From an uncultured Pelagibacteraceae bacterium (GTDB lineage Bacteria > Pseudomonadota > Alphaproteobacteria > Pelagibacterales > Pelagibacteraceae), in the NCBI GenBank assembly GCA_902605865.1, contig CACLEJ010000002.1:101710-165709 (forward strand): DNA of 64,000 bases, read 5' to 3'. Positions 25,510 to 35,774 of the stretch are shown piece after piece. The translations under genes and the position numbers were made by a program. Under the pieces are notes generated by a model. That model saw nothing but the letters and a program-made list of their open reading frames with translations. It did not search any database and was not told where the DNA came from. Every line of letters starts with the position of its first letter. Positions within the stretch are counted from its first letter, which is position 1.

Positions 25510-26377
25510 AAATATCTTTCAAATATATAAATACAGCAATCCATATTAAAATAAAACTAACTAACTGATTTATATTAAATTGTTCATTATAAATAAAAAA
25601 ACCAAGTATAAATTGCAAAGTAGGAGTAATATAAAAAATCATTCCAGCAGCCCCTAGTCCCGCCAGTTCTACACCCCTTACATACAAAAAAAGAGGAATC
25701 ACCGTCATTGGTCCTGCCAACATTAATAATGGCATCAAAGAGGGATTTGATAGACTGAAATCGTTGTAATTATTTATACTTATAAAATAAAATGCAACTA
25801 GCACAAAAGGAAGTATATACAAACTTTCTATAAGAAGACCTATATCTGTTTCAACATTAATTTGTTTTCTGAATAGATTATAAAAACTCCAACTCAAAGC
25901 TACAACCAGACCTACCCATGGAATTGAAGTAAAGTCTAATAATAGTAAATAGCTTACTGAAATAATTACTAAAAATATTGAAATTTTTCCTTTTTTCGTG
26001 ATCGGTTCCTTAAAGAAAAAATTGCCTAGGAAAACACTTATGATTGGCATTATAAAATAACCAAAGCTAGCATCTATTATTTTATCAATACTAACGGCAT
26101 AAATCCAAACACCCCAATTAATAAATATTAAGAAACCAGAAATAAAAAGTATTAATAATTTTTTTTTATCTTTAAGAATTTTTTTAAAAATATTCCACTT
26201 GGAGAATAAAAAAGTAGTAATTATTAAAACAAAAGCTGTCCAAATACTTCTATGAATTAATACTTCTAGATGACCTGCAAAAGAAATATATTTGAAGTAA
26301 ATAACTCCAAAAAAACCCCACCAAAACGAACCAAAGGATGTTAGCAAAACTCCTTTATTAAAATTTTTTTTGATCAT
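25496..26377 (-). CDS. rarD: RarD family EamA-type transporter
   Basis: A 293-residue protein with ten membrane segments in two EamA halves. The first segment GVLLTSFGSFWWGFFGVIYFK, with RSIWTAF after HLEVLIH, is the typical RarD start (hallmark E-x-x-x-H-R-x-x-W). Family members export amino acids or related metabolites; the substrate here is unknown. Transcription likely starts in the 84-bp gap shared with tRNA-Ser. Confidence 0.85.
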   Translation of the reverse strand: MIKKNFNKGVLLTSFGSFWWGFFGVIYFKYISFAGHLEVLIHRSIWTAFVLIITTFLFSKWNIFKKILKDKKKLLILFISGFLIFINWGVWIYAVSIDKIIDASFGYFIMPIISVFLGNFFFKEPITKKGKISIFLVIISVSYLLLLDFTSIPWVGLVVALSWSFYNLFRKQINVETDIGLLIESLYILPFVLVAFYFISINNYNDFSLSNPSLMPLLMLAGPMTVIPLFLYVRGVELAGLGAAGMIFYITPTLQFILGFFIYNEQFNINQLVSFILIWIAVFIYLKDIYEKN

Positions 26378-26396
26378 TTTTAATTATTTGAATGCT

Positions 26397-26412
26397 TTAA
26401 GTAACTACTTAA
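26397..26412. repeat. Perfect inverted repeat in the rarD / tRNA-Ser gap
   Basis: TTAAGTA, two bases, TACTTAA: a perfect 7-bp inverted repeat with a 2-base spacer, 20 bp before the rarD-type start. It could be an operator, but the base composition makes chance occurrence likely. Confidence 0.3.
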
Positions 26413-26424
26413 GTCATTTTATTC

Positions 26425-26452
26425 TTGAAATATATATTAATAATAATAAAAC
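26425..26452 (+). promoter_or_regulatory. Predicted promoter of tRNA-Ser
   Basis: TTGAAA (26425-26430), 16 bp, TAAAAC (26447-26452), ending 9 bases before the tRNA. The -10 is a weak match and TAATAA copies just upstream are alternatives. Confidence 0.35.
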
Positions 26453-26461
26453 CTTGCTCAC

Positions 26462-26551
26462 GGAGAGATGGCTGAGCGGTTGAAAGCATCGGTCTTGAAA
26501 ACCGACAAAGGGGCAACTCTTTCCTGGGTTCGAATCCCAGTCTCTCCGCCA
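26462..26551 (+). tRNA. tRNA-Ser (anticodon UGA)
   Basis: A class II tRNA of 90 bases with encoded CCA (26549-26551). Acceptor GGAGAGA pairs with TCTCTCC; anticodon stem CGGT-CTTGAAA-ACCG gives TGA; the long variable arm is CAAAGGGGCAACTCTTTC-like and the T-loop GTTCGAATC is present. Its 3' end is 1 bp from the sdhE stop on the opposite strand. Confidence 0.97.
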
Positions 26552-26552
26552 T

Positions 26553-26798
26553 TTATTTAAAATCAATTAACAATTTAAAAATTTTTTTATTTTCAAAGCT
26601 CATTTCATTTTTTGAAATTTTGGAAATATCTTCATCATTCATGTTAATTAATATATCCAAATCTTTTAAATCATTTATTGATAATGAATCGATAATGGAT
26701 CTTACAAAACTACTTACAAATATGTCCATTTCTTTTGTGCCTCGATATTGAGATCTATAAATAATTTTATTAATTAAATTTTGTTTGTTTGAATTCAT
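26553..26798 (-). CDS. sdhE: Succinate dehydrogenase flavinylation factor SdhE (Sdh5/DUF339)
   Basis: An 81-residue helical protein. YRSQYRGTKEMDIFVSSFV matches the RS-x-RRG-x-x-E-x-D core in which the RG pair (19-20) is needed to attach FAD to SdhA. Normal family length is 80-100. It diverges from recG by 28 bp, the usual alphaproteobacterial sdhE-recG arrangement, which supports the call. Confidence 0.85.
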   Translation of the reverse strand: MNSNKQNLINKIIYRSQYRGTKEMDIFVSSFVRSIIDSLSINDLKDLDILINMNDEDISKISKNEMSFENKKIFKLLIDFK

Positions 26799-26826
26799 TG
26801 CTTATAACAATATATATATATAATTA

Positions 26827-28869
26827 ATGAGCAATTTTGAATATTTATTGTCACCCATAGATGCAATTAAAGGTGTAGGCAAAAAAACATTAAGTTCATT
26901 TCACAAGAAAAAAATATTCACAATTTTTGACCTTTTATGGCATTTACCTATATCAAAAATTGAAACTGCAGATGATACAGAAATTAATGATTTACAAGTC
27001 GGAAAAAATTACAATATTAAAATAATACCGATTAAATATAATTTTCCAAGAATTAGAAATTTACCAAATAAAGTAATATGTGAAAAAAATGGCATAAAAT
27101 TAGATTGTATTTTTTTTAATAGTTACGAGGGGTATATCAAAAAATTATTACCACTAAATCAGGAAGTAATTGTACATGGAAAAGCAAATAACTTTAGAAA
27201 TAAATTTCAATTTGTAAATCCAACAACCAAAAATACAAATAATTTAAAAATTATAAAAGATGAGAGTAAATATAGTTTATCTGATGGTTTAACGTTTAAA
27301 AAGTATAATCAAGTGATAAATAATGTTTTTCAAAATTTACCTGAGTTAGAAGAGTGGTTGCCAGAAACAGTATCTAGTTTATTTAATAATGTTACATGGA
27401 AAGAATCTGTTATTAAAATTCATAAAGAGGATATTGCAAAAATAAGAAATACAAAATATTTTAAAAGACTAGTTTTTGACGAAATTTTTGCAAATTTTTT
27501 ACTCTCTTCAAATATTAGAAGTAAAATTAAAAAAGTAAAAAAAAAAAATAAAATTCTAAACTTACAGCATCAAAATAAAATAATTAATAAACTAAAATTC
27601 AAACTAACAATTGACCAACTATCATCATTAAATAATATAAATAAAGATATGGAGTCAAAACAAAAAATGTTTAGATTGTTACAAGGAGATGTGGGATCGG
27701 GGAAAACAATAGTCTCCGTAATAGCAGCTTTAAATGCTATAAAAGCAGGTTATCAAGTTGCAATTATGGCTCCAACTGAAATATTAGCTATTCAACATTA
27801 TAAATTTATATTAGAAAATTTTAATGTCTATTGTAACCCAGAAATATTAACTGGAAAGACAGAATATAAAAAAAGGAAAAAAATTGTAAGCGATCTCTTA
27901 AATAATAAAATTGATATTTTGGTAGGCACTCATTCTCTTTTTCAAGAAAAAATTAATTACTTTAATTTGGGTTTAATAATTATTGATGAGCAACATAAAT
28001 TTGGAGTAAATCAAAGGAAAAAATTGTCAGATAAAGGAGGCAAAGATTGTGATGTGCTAGTGATGTCGGCAACGCCCATTCCAAGAACAATGATGATGAC
28101 AATATATGGTGATATGGATATTTCTTTAATTAAATCGAAACCCAAAAATCGATTACCCATAAAAACATTTAGTAAAAATGAGACAAAAATTCATGATGTT
28201 ATTAATTTTATTAAAAGTGAAATTACAAAAAAAAATCAAGTATTCTGGGTTTGTCCGCTTATAAAAGAGTCAAAAAAGATTGACAATCAATCTGCTATCG
28301 AAAAATATAAATACTTAAGTAAAATTTTTAAAGATAAAGTAGATATTGTTCATGGGTCGATGAGTAAGGAAGAAAAAGACATAGTATTAAATAAGTTTAA
28401 TTGTAGAAGGATAGATATATTAGTTTCAACTACAGTAATAGAGGTTGGGATTGATTTTCCAAATGCAAATGTAATTGTAATTGAAAATTCTAATAAGTAT
28501 GGTTTATCTCAGCTGCATCAATTAAGGGGCCGTGTAGGAAGAGGAAACAAAGAGTCGACATGCATTCTTATGTTTAAAGCTGGACTGAATGATAACGCTC
28601 GTAAAAGAATTACAATTCTTAAAAATACTAATGACGGGTTCAAAATCGCTGAGGAAGATTTAAAAATAAGAGGATATGGTGATATATTAGGATTTAAGCA
28701 AAGCGGTTTAAAAAAATATAACCTAGCGGATCCTATCCAACATGAAGATCTTTTCGATATTGCAGAAAGGGAAATTAAAAAAATTGAAAAAAACAATGTT
28801 GAAATAAACCATTTTAACAAACTTATAAAACTTTATGATAAAGTTGCTGTAATTAATGAGACTATTTAG
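26827..28869 (+). CDS. recG: ATP-dependent DNA helicase RecG
   Basis: A 680-residue helicase that regresses stalled forks. GVGKKT opens the wedge region, the OB-fold wedge covers about 60-150, the Walker A motif GDVGSGKT lies near residue 287, DEQH near 387, then ATPIPRT and the RecG-specific QLRGRVGRG and GFKIAEEDLKIRGYGDILGFKQSG region. Length is normal. Its end overlaps the DUF502 gene by 8 bp on the other strand. Confidence 0.96.
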   Translation: MSNFEYLLSPIDAIKGVGKKTLSSFHKKKIFTIFDLLWHLPISKIETADDTEINDLQVGKNYNIKIIPIKYNFPRIRNLPNKVICEKNGIKLDCIFFNSYEGYIKKLLPLNQEVIVHGKANNFRNKFQFVNPTTKNTNNLKIIKDESKYSLSDGLTFKKYNQVINNVFQNLPELEEWLPETVSSLFNNVTWKESVIKIHKEDIAKIRNTKYFKRLVFDEIFANFLLSSNIRSKIKKVKKKNKILNLQHQNKIINKLKFKLTIDQLSSLNNINKDMESKQKMFRLLQGDVGSGKTIVSVIAALNAIKAGYQVAIMAPTEILAIQHYKFILENFNVYCNPEILTGKTEYKKRKKIVSDLLNNKIDILVGTHSLFQEKINYFNLGLIIIDEQHKFGVNQRKKLSDKGGKDCDVLVMSATPIPRTMMMTIYGDMDISLIKSKPKNRLPIKTFSKNETKIHDVINFIKSEITKKNQVFWVCPLIKESKKIDNQSAIEKYKYLSKIFKDKVDIVHGSMSKEEKDIVLNKFNCRRIDILVSTTVIEVGIDFPNANVIVIENSNKYGLSQLHQLRGRVGRGNKESTCILMFKAGLNDNARKRITILKNTNDGFKIAEEDLKIRGYGDILGFKQSGLKKYNLADPIQHEDLFDIAEREIKKIEKNNVEINHFNKLIKLYDKVAVINETI

Positions 28870-29485
28870 ATTTAGTATCTGAAGTACCCGCTGAAACTAT
28901 AAACTTTGAAGCTTCCTCAAATGTCATATCCAGATATACAACCTCACTTTTAGGAAACATTAATAAAAAACCACTGGTCGGATTTGGTGTTGTGGGAACA
29001 AAAACGTTAACTAATTCAGTGTTCGTTTTTTTTGAAATTTCACCTTTATTCTCTTTAGTGGCAAAACCAACTGCCCATGTGCCTTTTCTTGGATATTGAA
29101 TTAGAACTACACTTTTTTTTGATCCCTTTTTAGGAGCAAATGTTTCTGTCATTTGTCCAATAGCAGAATATATGGTTCTTAAAATTGGTATTTTTTTTAA
29201 CAAATCATTAAATAACTGTAAAAATTTTTTACCGATAAATGAGAGTGATAATCCACCTACAAAAGTAATAAAGATTACTGAAAGTAAGATTTCTAAACCT
29301 GGTATCGCAAAAGGTAAATAGCTATTTGGATTTATTCCTTGTGGAATTAACTTTGATGAAATTGATATAAAAAATGTTGTGAGATATAATGTAATTCCAA
29401 TAGGAACTAAAACAACAATTCCTGTTATAAAATAGTTTCTTAGTCTTGCTATAAATGAAATTCTTTTTCTTCTTAGTTTCGACAT
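28862..29485 (-). CDS. DUF502 family membrane protein
   Basis: A 207-residue protein with two membrane helices (about 15-40 and 60-85). LRNYFITGIVVLVPIGITLYLT and IPILRTIYSAIGQMTETF, then VVLIQYPRKGTWAVGFAT and VFVPTTPNPTSGFLLMFP, are the conserved DUF502 stretches in order. Function is unknown. Many alphaproteobacteria carry it next to recG, as here. Confidence 0.88.
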   Translation of the reverse strand: MSKLRRKRISFIARLRNYFITGIVVLVPIGITLYLTTFFISISSKLIPQGINPNSYLPFAIPGLEILLSVIFITFVGGLSLSFIGKKFLQLFNDLLKKIPILRTIYSAIGQMTETFAPKKGSKKSVVLIQYPRKGTWAVGFATKENKGEISKKTNTELVNVFVPTTPNPTSGFLLMFPKSEVVYLDMTFEEASKFIVSAGTSDTKSK

Positions 29486-29531
29486 AACTTTATTTGATTA
29501 TAAATTACATGTAATATAAATATAAAGAAAA

Positions 29532-30353
29532 GTGAATAGAAGAAATTTTATATATTTAATGGGTTGTGGCTGTCTTTCAGCAGGTTTACACGCATGCACT
29601 ACCGCTCCAATCACAGATAGAAGACAATTAAAGTTAATCCCAGAATCAAAATTAAATGCACAAGCTGCTCAATTGTATGAAAGAGTAAAACAAAAAGCTA
29701 AATTAAGTGACGATAAAGAGAGTTTAGATAAAATTATTGGAATTGGATCAAAGATGGAAACATCGATATCTGAGTATTTTTACAAAAATAATATGGAAGA
29801 TCCGACTGTAAATTTTTCTTGGGAGTATATTTTAATCGATAATAAAAAAGTTAAAAATGCATGGTGTATGCCTGGAGGAAAAATTGCTGTTTATACTGGT
29901 ATGTTAGATATTACTAAAAATGATGATGGGTTAGCAGCTGTAATGGGTCATGAGATTGCTCACGCTGTTGCCAAACATTCCGTTGAACGTGCTAGCAGAT
30001 CAATGCTCTTGAATACTACAACTGGAATTATTGATATAGCAACAGGCGGAAAATTATCAGAAGTTAACAAAACTACAGGTATGAATACAGTAGGAATGCT
30101 GTCTCAAATTGGTATTATGAATCCATTTTCAAGAAAACAAGAAAGTGAAGCAGATTATTTAGGACTAATATTTTCATCATTATCTGGATACGATATAAGG
30201 GAAACAGTTAAAATTTGGGAAAGAATGAGAGATGCTAATAAAGGTAAAGAACCTTATGAGTTTATGAGTACACACCCCTCAAGCGCTAGGAGGATAGATC
30301 AAATAAGTGAGTGGATGAATAAAATTATATTGGATTATCCACCTATGGTGTAG
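29532..30353 (+). CDS. M48-family zinc metalloprotease, predicted lipoprotein (LoiP/YcaL-like)
   Basis: A 273-residue protease starting at GTG (29532); no in-frame ATG precedes the signal. NRRNFIYLMGCGCLSAGLHAC has an arginine pair and a lipobox ending in LHAC, so it is exported and lipid-anchored. HEIAH near residue 140 is the zinc motif; the third ligand Glu lies in ESEADYLG and STHPSSARRI is typical of M48 family tails. Such proteases control envelope protein quality. Its stop lies 3 bp from the tRNA-Lys CCA. Confidence 0.9.
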   Translation: MNRRNFIYLMGCGCLSAGLHACTTAPITDRRQLKLIPESKLNAQAAQLYERVKQKAKLSDDKESLDKIIGIGSKMETSISEYFYKNNMEDPTVNFSWEYILIDNKKVKNAWCMPGGKIAVYTGMLDITKNDDGLAAVMGHEIAHAVAKHSVERASRSMLLNTTTGIIDIATGGKLSEVNKTTGMNTVGMLSQIGIMNPFSRKQESEADYLGLIFSSLSGYDIRETVKIWERMRDANKGKEPYEFMSTHPSSARRIDQISEWMNKIILDYPPMV

Positions 30354-30356
30354 TGT

Positions 30357-30432
<76 letters not shown>

Positions 30433-30444
30433 AACACGGAAATT

Positions 30445-30472
30445 CTTATATTGATTTTTTGATATTTCGCAA
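30445..30472 (-). promoter_or_regulatory. Predicted promoter of tRNA-Lys
   Basis: Minus strand TTGCGA (30467-30472), 16 bp, TATAAG (30445-30450), with 12 bases to the tRNA 5' end. Best -10 of the four tRNA promoters. Confidence 0.5.
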
Positions 30473-30482
30473 TGGTTAAAAT

Positions 30483-31601
30483 TTACAAAATATTAATATA
30501 CTTGTCGTGAAATTCTTCAAAAGTTCCCATTTTGATATTTTTTCTAATTTCATACATAAGTTCTTGATAAAAATTTATATTATTTAACGTTAAAATCATT
30601 GATGATAACATCTCATTAGTGTTGTGTAGGTGGTTTAAATAATTTTTTGAGTATTTATTTAAGTCAAACTTACTAACATTACTATCTAGAGGTGTATTAT
30701 CTAATTTATTTTCAGAATTTCTTATTTGAACTCTGCCATTCCAGGTAAAAGCTAATCCAGTTCTTCCTGATCTTGTTGGAAGGACACAATCAAACATATC
30801 AATACCTCTCTTTACCGCCCCTAATATATCGGAGGGAGTTCCTACACCCATTAAATATCTTGGTTTATATATTGGTAAATTATCTTTTATACCATCCAAT
30901 ACATCAAACATTTCATTTTGTGTTTCTCCGACGGCTAATCCACCAATAGCATATCCATCAAAATCTATGTCAATTAATTTTTTTAGAGACTCATTTCTTA
31001 AATCTTTAAATAATCCTCCTTGCACTATACCGAATAAAGCTTTGTGAGGGTTTTTTCCAAATTCCTCTTTAGATCTTTTCGCCCACTCTAGAGATAGATC
31101 CATAGAAGTTTTAATTTTATTATAATCATTGGTATTTTTTGGACATTCATCCATTACCATAACAATGTCTGAATTAAGTTTTTTTTGTATTCTAATGCTT
31201 TCTTCAGGACTCAAAATAAAAGTTTTTCCATCAATATGGGACTGAAATATTGCTCCTTTAACTCTATCTATTTTATTAAATTTAGATAAAGACATCACTT
31301 GATAACCACCAGAGTCTGTTAAAATAGGGAGTTTACAATTCATAAATTTATGTAATCCACCAACTATCTCTATCCTCTCTGTTCCAGGTCTAATCATTAA
31401 ATGATAGGTATTTGAAAGAATTATTTCAGTTCCAGTTTTAATAATATCATCAATAAAAACACCTTTAACCGTAGCTTGAGTGCCAACAGGCATAAACGCA
31501 GGAGTATTAATTTCTCCACGATGTGTTTGTATTAATCCAACACGATAATTTTTATTTTGATGTTTTACGCTAAAAGAAAAGTTCTTTTTAATGTCTTCCA
31601 T
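30483..31601 (-). CDS. tgt: tRNA-guanine transglycosylase (queuosine synthesis)
   Basis: Exchanges G34 of tRNA-Asn, Asp, His and Tyr for preQ1. The 372-residue protein has TDSGGYQ with the active-site Asp, GIVQGG, GYAIGGLAVGE and LMGVGTPSDI, with the nucleophile Asp in RGIDMFDCVLPTR. The zinc cluster typical of the C-terminus (C-x-C-x-x-C) is not visible: the region after FTWNGRVQIRN lacks those cysteines. Otherwise standard. Lies after the cyclophilin gene (10 bp). Confidence 0.92.
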   Translation of the reverse strand: MEDIKKNFSFSVKHQNKNYRVGLIQTHRGEINTPAFMPVGTQATVKGVFIDDIIKTGTEIILSNTYHLMIRPGTERIEIVGGLHKFMNCKLPILTDSGGYQVMSLSKFNKIDRVKGAIFQSHIDGKTFILSPEESIRIQKKLNSDIVMVMDECPKNTNDYNKIKTSMDLSLEWAKRSKEEFGKNPHKALFGIVQGGLFKDLRNESLKKLIDIDFDGYAIGGLAVGETQNEMFDVLDGIKDNLPIYKPRYLMGVGTPSDILGAVKRGIDMFDCVLPTRSGRTGLAFTWNGRVQIRNSENKLDNTPLDSNVSKFDLNKYSKNYLNHLHNTNEMLSSMILTLNNINFYQELMYEIRKNIKMGTFEEFHDKYINIL

Positions 31602-31611
31602 TCATTAAATG

Positions 31612-32169
31612 CTACTCAGACTTGAAGCTAATTATTTTATCTGGGTTAGAAACAGATCCATTGGGTCCATCCCCTTTTGTAATCATGTCAACAAACTCCA
31701 TACCCTCAATAACTTTTCCAAATACTGTATATTGTCTATCTAGATGCGGTGTTGGACCAAAACATATAAAGAACTGACTATTTGCACTATTTGGATCAGA
31801 AGATCTTGCCATTGATAGTGTTCCTCTTTCATGAGGCAAATCATTAAACTCTTCTTTAAGATCAGGCATATCAGACCCACCCATGCCAGCTCTACTTAAG
31901 TTAAAACTCTCAGAAGATGAATTTCCAAATTGAACATCTCCGGTTTGGGCCATAAAACCATCAATTACTCTGTGAAAAACAACACCGTCATACTTTCCAC
32001 TGTTAGCTAGTTCCGTTATTCTTTTAACATGGTTCGGTGCCACGTCTGGAAATAATTCAATTTTTAAATCTCCATCTTTTAATTTAAGTATCATTATATT
32101 CTCCTTTGCATTTAAAGCTGTTGTTAATAAAAATATTGATAAAAATAAAATAATAATTTTTTTAAGCAT
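31612..32169 (-). CDS. Cyclophilin-type peptidyl-prolyl cis-trans isomerase, exported
   Basis: A 185-residue PPIase. A signal (about 1-21, ending NAK) predicts the periplasm. VVFHRVIDGFMAQTGDVQFG holds the catalytic Arg and Phe, ERGTLSMAR and NSANSQFFICFGPTPHLDRQYTVFGKV complete the active site. It overlaps coaD by 8 bp. Folding of outer membrane or periplasmic proteins is the likely role. Confidence 0.93.
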   Translation of the reverse strand: MLKKIIILFLSIFLLTTALNAKENIMILKLKDGDLKIELFPDVAPNHVKRITELANSGKYDGVVFHRVIDGFMAQTGDVQFGNSSSESFNLSRAGMGGSDMPDLKEEFNDLPHERGTLSMARSSDPNSANSQFFICFGPTPHLDRQYTVFGKVIEGMEFVDMITKGDGPNGSVSNPDKIISFKSE

Positions 32170-32656
32170 AAGCCTCTTTCAGTGATTTAATAGTACTTTT
32201 AGTTGTAAACTTCCTTAAATCACCATTGTGTTGAGCTATTTCTTTAACAAATCTCGATGAGATAATCTGATTTTCAACATCAGACATAAGAAAAATAGTT
32301 TCAACTTTATTATTTAATTTTCTGTTCATTCCAGCTAGTTGGAACTCATATTCAAAATCTGACACAGCCCTCAATCCTCTAAGAATTAGATTTGATTTGT
32401 ATTTTTTACATAATTCAGTTGTTAAAGAATTAAATTTAATCACTTGGATTTTATTTTTTGGGAGTTTTAAGTCTGCATATAAGGCTTTCTTAACAATATT
32501 TAGTCTTTCATCTATAGGAAATAAAAAATTTTTTTCGTTACCATCAGATATGCCAACTATAATTTTGTCTGCTAATTTTAAAGCTTTTTTAATAACATCA
32601 ATATGTCCATTTGTTATTGGATCAAATGTTCCTGGATATATAGCTATATTTTTCAT
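32162..32656 (-). CDS. coaD: Phosphopantetheine adenylyltransferase
   Basis: Penultimate step of coenzyme A synthesis. The 164 residues start with YPGTFDPITNGHIDVI, holding the T/HxGH nucleotidyltransferase motif (NGHID), followed by LRGLRAVSDFEYEFQLAGMN and SSRFVKEIA. Length is normal. Its ATG shares one base with the gyrA stop (TAATG). Confidence 0.96.
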   Translation of the reverse strand: MKNIAIYPGTFDPITNGHIDVIKKALKLADKIIVGISDGNEKNFLFPIDERLNIVKKALYADLKLPKNKIQVIKFNSLTTELCKKYKSNLILRGLRAVSDFEYEFQLAGMNRKLNNKVETIFLMSDVENQIISSRFVKEIAQHNGDLRKFTTKSTIKSLKEAYA

Positions 32657-35238
32657 TAGACCAAATTATCATCTAATTTAATTGAAGAGACAACCTTTTC
32701 GTCACCGGTTAATTTAATAATTCTTACACCCTGTGTATTTCTTCCAGCAATTCTTATTTCCTTTACAGCAGTTCTTATAACTCTACCTTTATTAGTAGAA
32801 ATTAATATTTGATCACCCTCAAACACAGGAAAAGATGATGAGACATTACCATTTCTTGGTGAATTAACTATGCCAATTATTCCCTTACCCCCTCGATTTG
32901 TAACTCTAAAATCATAATGAGATGTTCTTTTACCATAACCATTTTCTGTGATTGATAAGATAAATTTTTCTTTAGCTTTAACTTCAGATTTTTCATCTTT
33001 AGTTTTACTTTTACTTTTTTTAATATCGTCTTTATCAATTATAGATAACGAAACAATTGTATCTTTTTCTGAAAGATTAATACCTCTTATACCTTTAGAA
33101 GATCTTCCCTTAAAGACTCTAAGTTTTTTTGATTCAAACCTTATGCATTTACCAAATTTTGTATTAAGCATTATATCTTGATCATCTGTGCATATCTTTA
33201 CACCAACAATTTTATCATCAGAGTCTAGTTTCATTGCAATTTTACCAGATGCATTGATAGATGAAAAATCCTCTAAGTTATTCTTTCTTATTTTTCCTTT
33301 GCTTGTTGCAAATATGATGTGCATATTTTTTTTATCAACATCTTCATCTGGAAAAGGCATAATCGAACTTATAGATTGATGATTTTTTAAGGGTAAAATA
33401 TTGAAAAGTGATTTACCTTTTGATGAAGCAGAACCTTCGGGTATTTTCCAGGCTTTTACTTTGTAAGATAAACCTTCTGTAGAAAAAAATAATAATGATG
33501 TATGCGTATCTACAGACAATGTTTGAACAACCGAGTCTTCTTCTCTTGTTTTAATTCCTGTTTTTCCTTTTCCACCTCTTTTTTGCTGCTTAACTCCACT
33601 AAGAGCCCCTCGTTTAATATATCCTTGAAGTGTTATTGTTATTATTACCGACTCTTTTTGAATTGTTTCTTCGATATCATAATTTAAAACAGCATCTATA
33701 ATTTTTGTCCTTCTAGGAACTGAAAATTTATCTTTAATTGCCTGAAGATCCTTGCTTATTACGCTTAACAATTCATTTTTTGAGTTTATAATTTTTTTAT
33801 ATTTAGAAATCTCTGTCGCTAATTTTTTGATTTCTATATCTATTTCGTTAATACCGATAGCAGTTAATTTTTGAAGTCTTAATTCTAATATTGATACAAC
33901 TTGATCATTAGATAGAACATATTTTCCTTTGTAATTTTTACTATCAACTAATTTAATAAGTTTTGATGCTTGACTTATTTTCCAAGTTGTTTTTAAAAGT
34001 GAATTTTTTGCTTCCTCAGGGTTTTTGGATGATCTAATTATTTTAATGACTTTGTCTATATTCTCAACACTGACTGATAATCCAAGCAATATATGAACCC
34101 TATCTTCTGCTTTTTTTAAATCAAATTTTGTTCTTTTTATAACAACATCTTCTCTAAACTTTAAAAAGTTTTCTAAAAAATCTTTTAAATTGCAAGTCTT
34201 TGGTTTTTGATCAACAATTGCCAAAGAGTTAAAACCAAAAGATGATTCTATTGAAGTATATTTATATAATTGTCTTTTGACAGTTTCTGGTTCAACATTT
34301 CTTCTAAGATCAATTGACACTCTAATACCCTCACTATTAGACTCATCTCTTATATCGCTTATACCTTCAATTTTTTTATCTCGTACTAATTCGGCAATTC
34401 TTTCATTCAAATTAGACTTATTTATTTGGTAAGGTATGGATGAAACTACCAGTCTATCTTTACCATTTTTTAAATTCTCTACTGAAATTTCTCCACGTAT
34501 TTTAAAAGATCCTCTTCCAGTTTTGTATCCTTGCTTTATTATATCTTTTCCAATTATTAATCCGCCAGTTGGAAAATCTGGTCCAGGGATATGTTTCATT
34601 AGCTCATTAATTTTAATATCTTTGTTTTTAATTAAGGCTAAAGTTCCATCTACAACCTCTCCTAAATTATGAGGTGGTATACTTGTTGCCATTCCAACTG
34701 CAATTCCACCAGCACCATTAACTAAAAGATTTGGATATTGTGCAGGCAATACAATAGGTTCTTGCTCTGTCTCATCGTAATTACTTTTAAAGGATACGGT
34801 ATTTTTTTCTATATCATCAATTAAAAACTGTGAAACTTTTGCAAGTTTAGTTTCAGTATATCTCATTGCTGCAGGAGGATCCCCATCTATAGAACCGAAA
34901 TTACCCTGTCCATCCACTAAGGGTAAGCTCATTGAAAATTCTTGAACCATTCTAACAAGAGCGTCATAAACAGCTTGATCACCATGGGGGTGGTATTTAC
35001 CTATCACATCTCCAACAATTCTTGCAGATTTTCTAAATTGTTTTGACCAATCAAAGCCACCTTTGTGCATTGCATATATAATTCTTCTGTGAACAGGTTT
35101 TAATCCATCTCTGATATCAGGTAGTGCCCTACTTACTATAACGCTCATAGCGTAGGACAGATATGATGAGCTCATCTCATCATACATTGAGATTGGTTTT
35201 ATATTATTATTTATTTTTGGAATTTCGTTTTTTTCCAT
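32656..35238 (-). CDS. gyrA: DNA gyrase subunit A
   Basis: An 860-residue type II topoisomerase subunit. The catalytic tyrosine is in [24 protein letters not shown] and KYHPHGD are the N-terminal signatures, and six-bladed C-terminal repeats follow, with a lysine-rich insertion near residue 745. The quinolone-resistance region reads [10 protein letters not shown]: the position of E. coli Ser83 is Gln while Asp87 is kept. It starts 5 bp after ssb. Confidence 0.97.
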   Translation of the reverse strand: MEKNEIPKINNNIKPISMYDEMSSSYLSYAMSVIVSRALPDIRDGLKPVHRRIIYAMHKGGFDWSKQFRKSARIVGDVIGKYHPHGDQAVYDALVRMVQEFSMSLPLVDGQGNFGSIDGDPPAAMRYTETKLAKVSQFLIDDIEKNTVSFKSNYDETEQEPIVLPAQYPNLLVNGAGGIAVGMATSIPPHNLGEVVDGTLALIKNKDIKINELMKHIPGPDFPTGGLIIGKDIIKQGYKTGRGSFKIRGEISVENLKNGKDRLVVSSIPYQINKSNLNERIAELVRDKKIEGISDIRDESNSEGIRVSIDLRRNVEPETVKRQLYKYTSIESSFGFNSLAIVDQKPKTCNLKDFLENFLKFREDVVIKRTKFDLKKAEDRVHILLGLSVSVENIDKVIKIIRSSKNPEEAKNSLLKTTWKISQASKLIKLVDSKNYKGKYVLSNDQVVSILELRLQKLTAIGINEIDIEIKKLATEISKYKKIINSKNELLSVISKDLQAIKDKFSVPRRTKIIDAVLNYDIEETIQKESVIITITLQGYIKRGALSGVKQQKRGGKGKTGIKTREEDSVVQTLSVDTHTSLLFFSTEGLSYKVKAWKIPEGSASSKGKSLFNILPLKNHQSISSIMPFPDEDVDKKNMHIIFATSKGKIRKNNLEDFSSINASGKIAMKLDSDDKIVGVKICTDDQDIMLNTKFGKCIRFESKKLRVFKGRSSKGIRGINLSEKDTIVSLSIIDKDDIKKSKSKTKDEKSEVKAKEKFILSITENGYGKRTSHYDFRVTNRGGKGIIGIVNSPRNGNVSSSFPVFEGDQILISTNKGRVIRTAVKEIRIAGRNTQGVRIIKLTGDEKVVSSIKLDDNLV

Positions 35239-35243
35239 ATTAA

Positions 35244-35693
35244 TTAAAATGGAATATCGTCGTCTAAGCCACTTTGATCTGGTGCAGGTGCATCATCAAA
35301 ATTTTGCTTGCTATCTTGTGATGCAATATTATTTTGATTTCCACCGCCAAGCATTGTTAAAGAAGAATTGTAACCTTGAATTAAAATTTCAGTTGAATAT
35401 TTATCTTGACCACTTTGTTCGTCTTTCCATTTTCTTGTTGAAAGTTGTCCTTCAACGTACACTTGTGCACCTTTTTTTAGATATTGCTGGACAACATTTA
35501 CCAAACCTTCGTTAAAAACCACTACTCTATGCCATTCAGTTTTTTCTTTTTTTTCTCCAGTATTTTTATCTTTCCAGGATTGGCTTGTAGCAAGACTAAG
35601 TCTTGCAACGCTTTTACCGTTTACCATTTGCTTAACTTCTGGGTCTGCGCCCAAACGACCAATTAATAATACTTTATTTAAACTTCCAGCCAT
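35244..35693 (-). CDS. ssb: Single-stranded DNA-binding protein
   Basis: A 149-residue OB-fold protein. [28 protein letters not shown] and [11 protein letters not shown] match the core (about 1-110), a Gln/Asn-rich linker follows and the tail ends DDDIPF, the partner-recruiting peptide. It diverges from uvrA across an 81-bp gap, the widespread ssb-uvrA head-to-head pair. Confidence 0.97.
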   Translation of the reverse strand: MAGSLNKVLLIGRLGADPEVKQMVNGKSVARLSLATSQSWKDKNTGEKKEKTEWHRVVVFNEGLVNVVQQYLKKGAQVYVEGQLSTRKWKDEQSGQDKYSTEILIQGYNSSLTMLGGGNQNNIASQDSKQNFDDAPAPDQSGLDDDIPF

Positions 35694-35774
35694 AATATTT
35701 TAATATTTAAGAATGTTTATTATATCACTTATTAACTTGAATATTAATTTTATTAATCTAAAGCAACAAAAATT

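Noticed and set aside
35694..35774. Possible LexA box between ssb and uvrA
   Set aside because: No GAAC-N7-GTTC pattern is present. ATTAAT-TTT-ATTAAT at 35743-35757 is a simple AT repeat.
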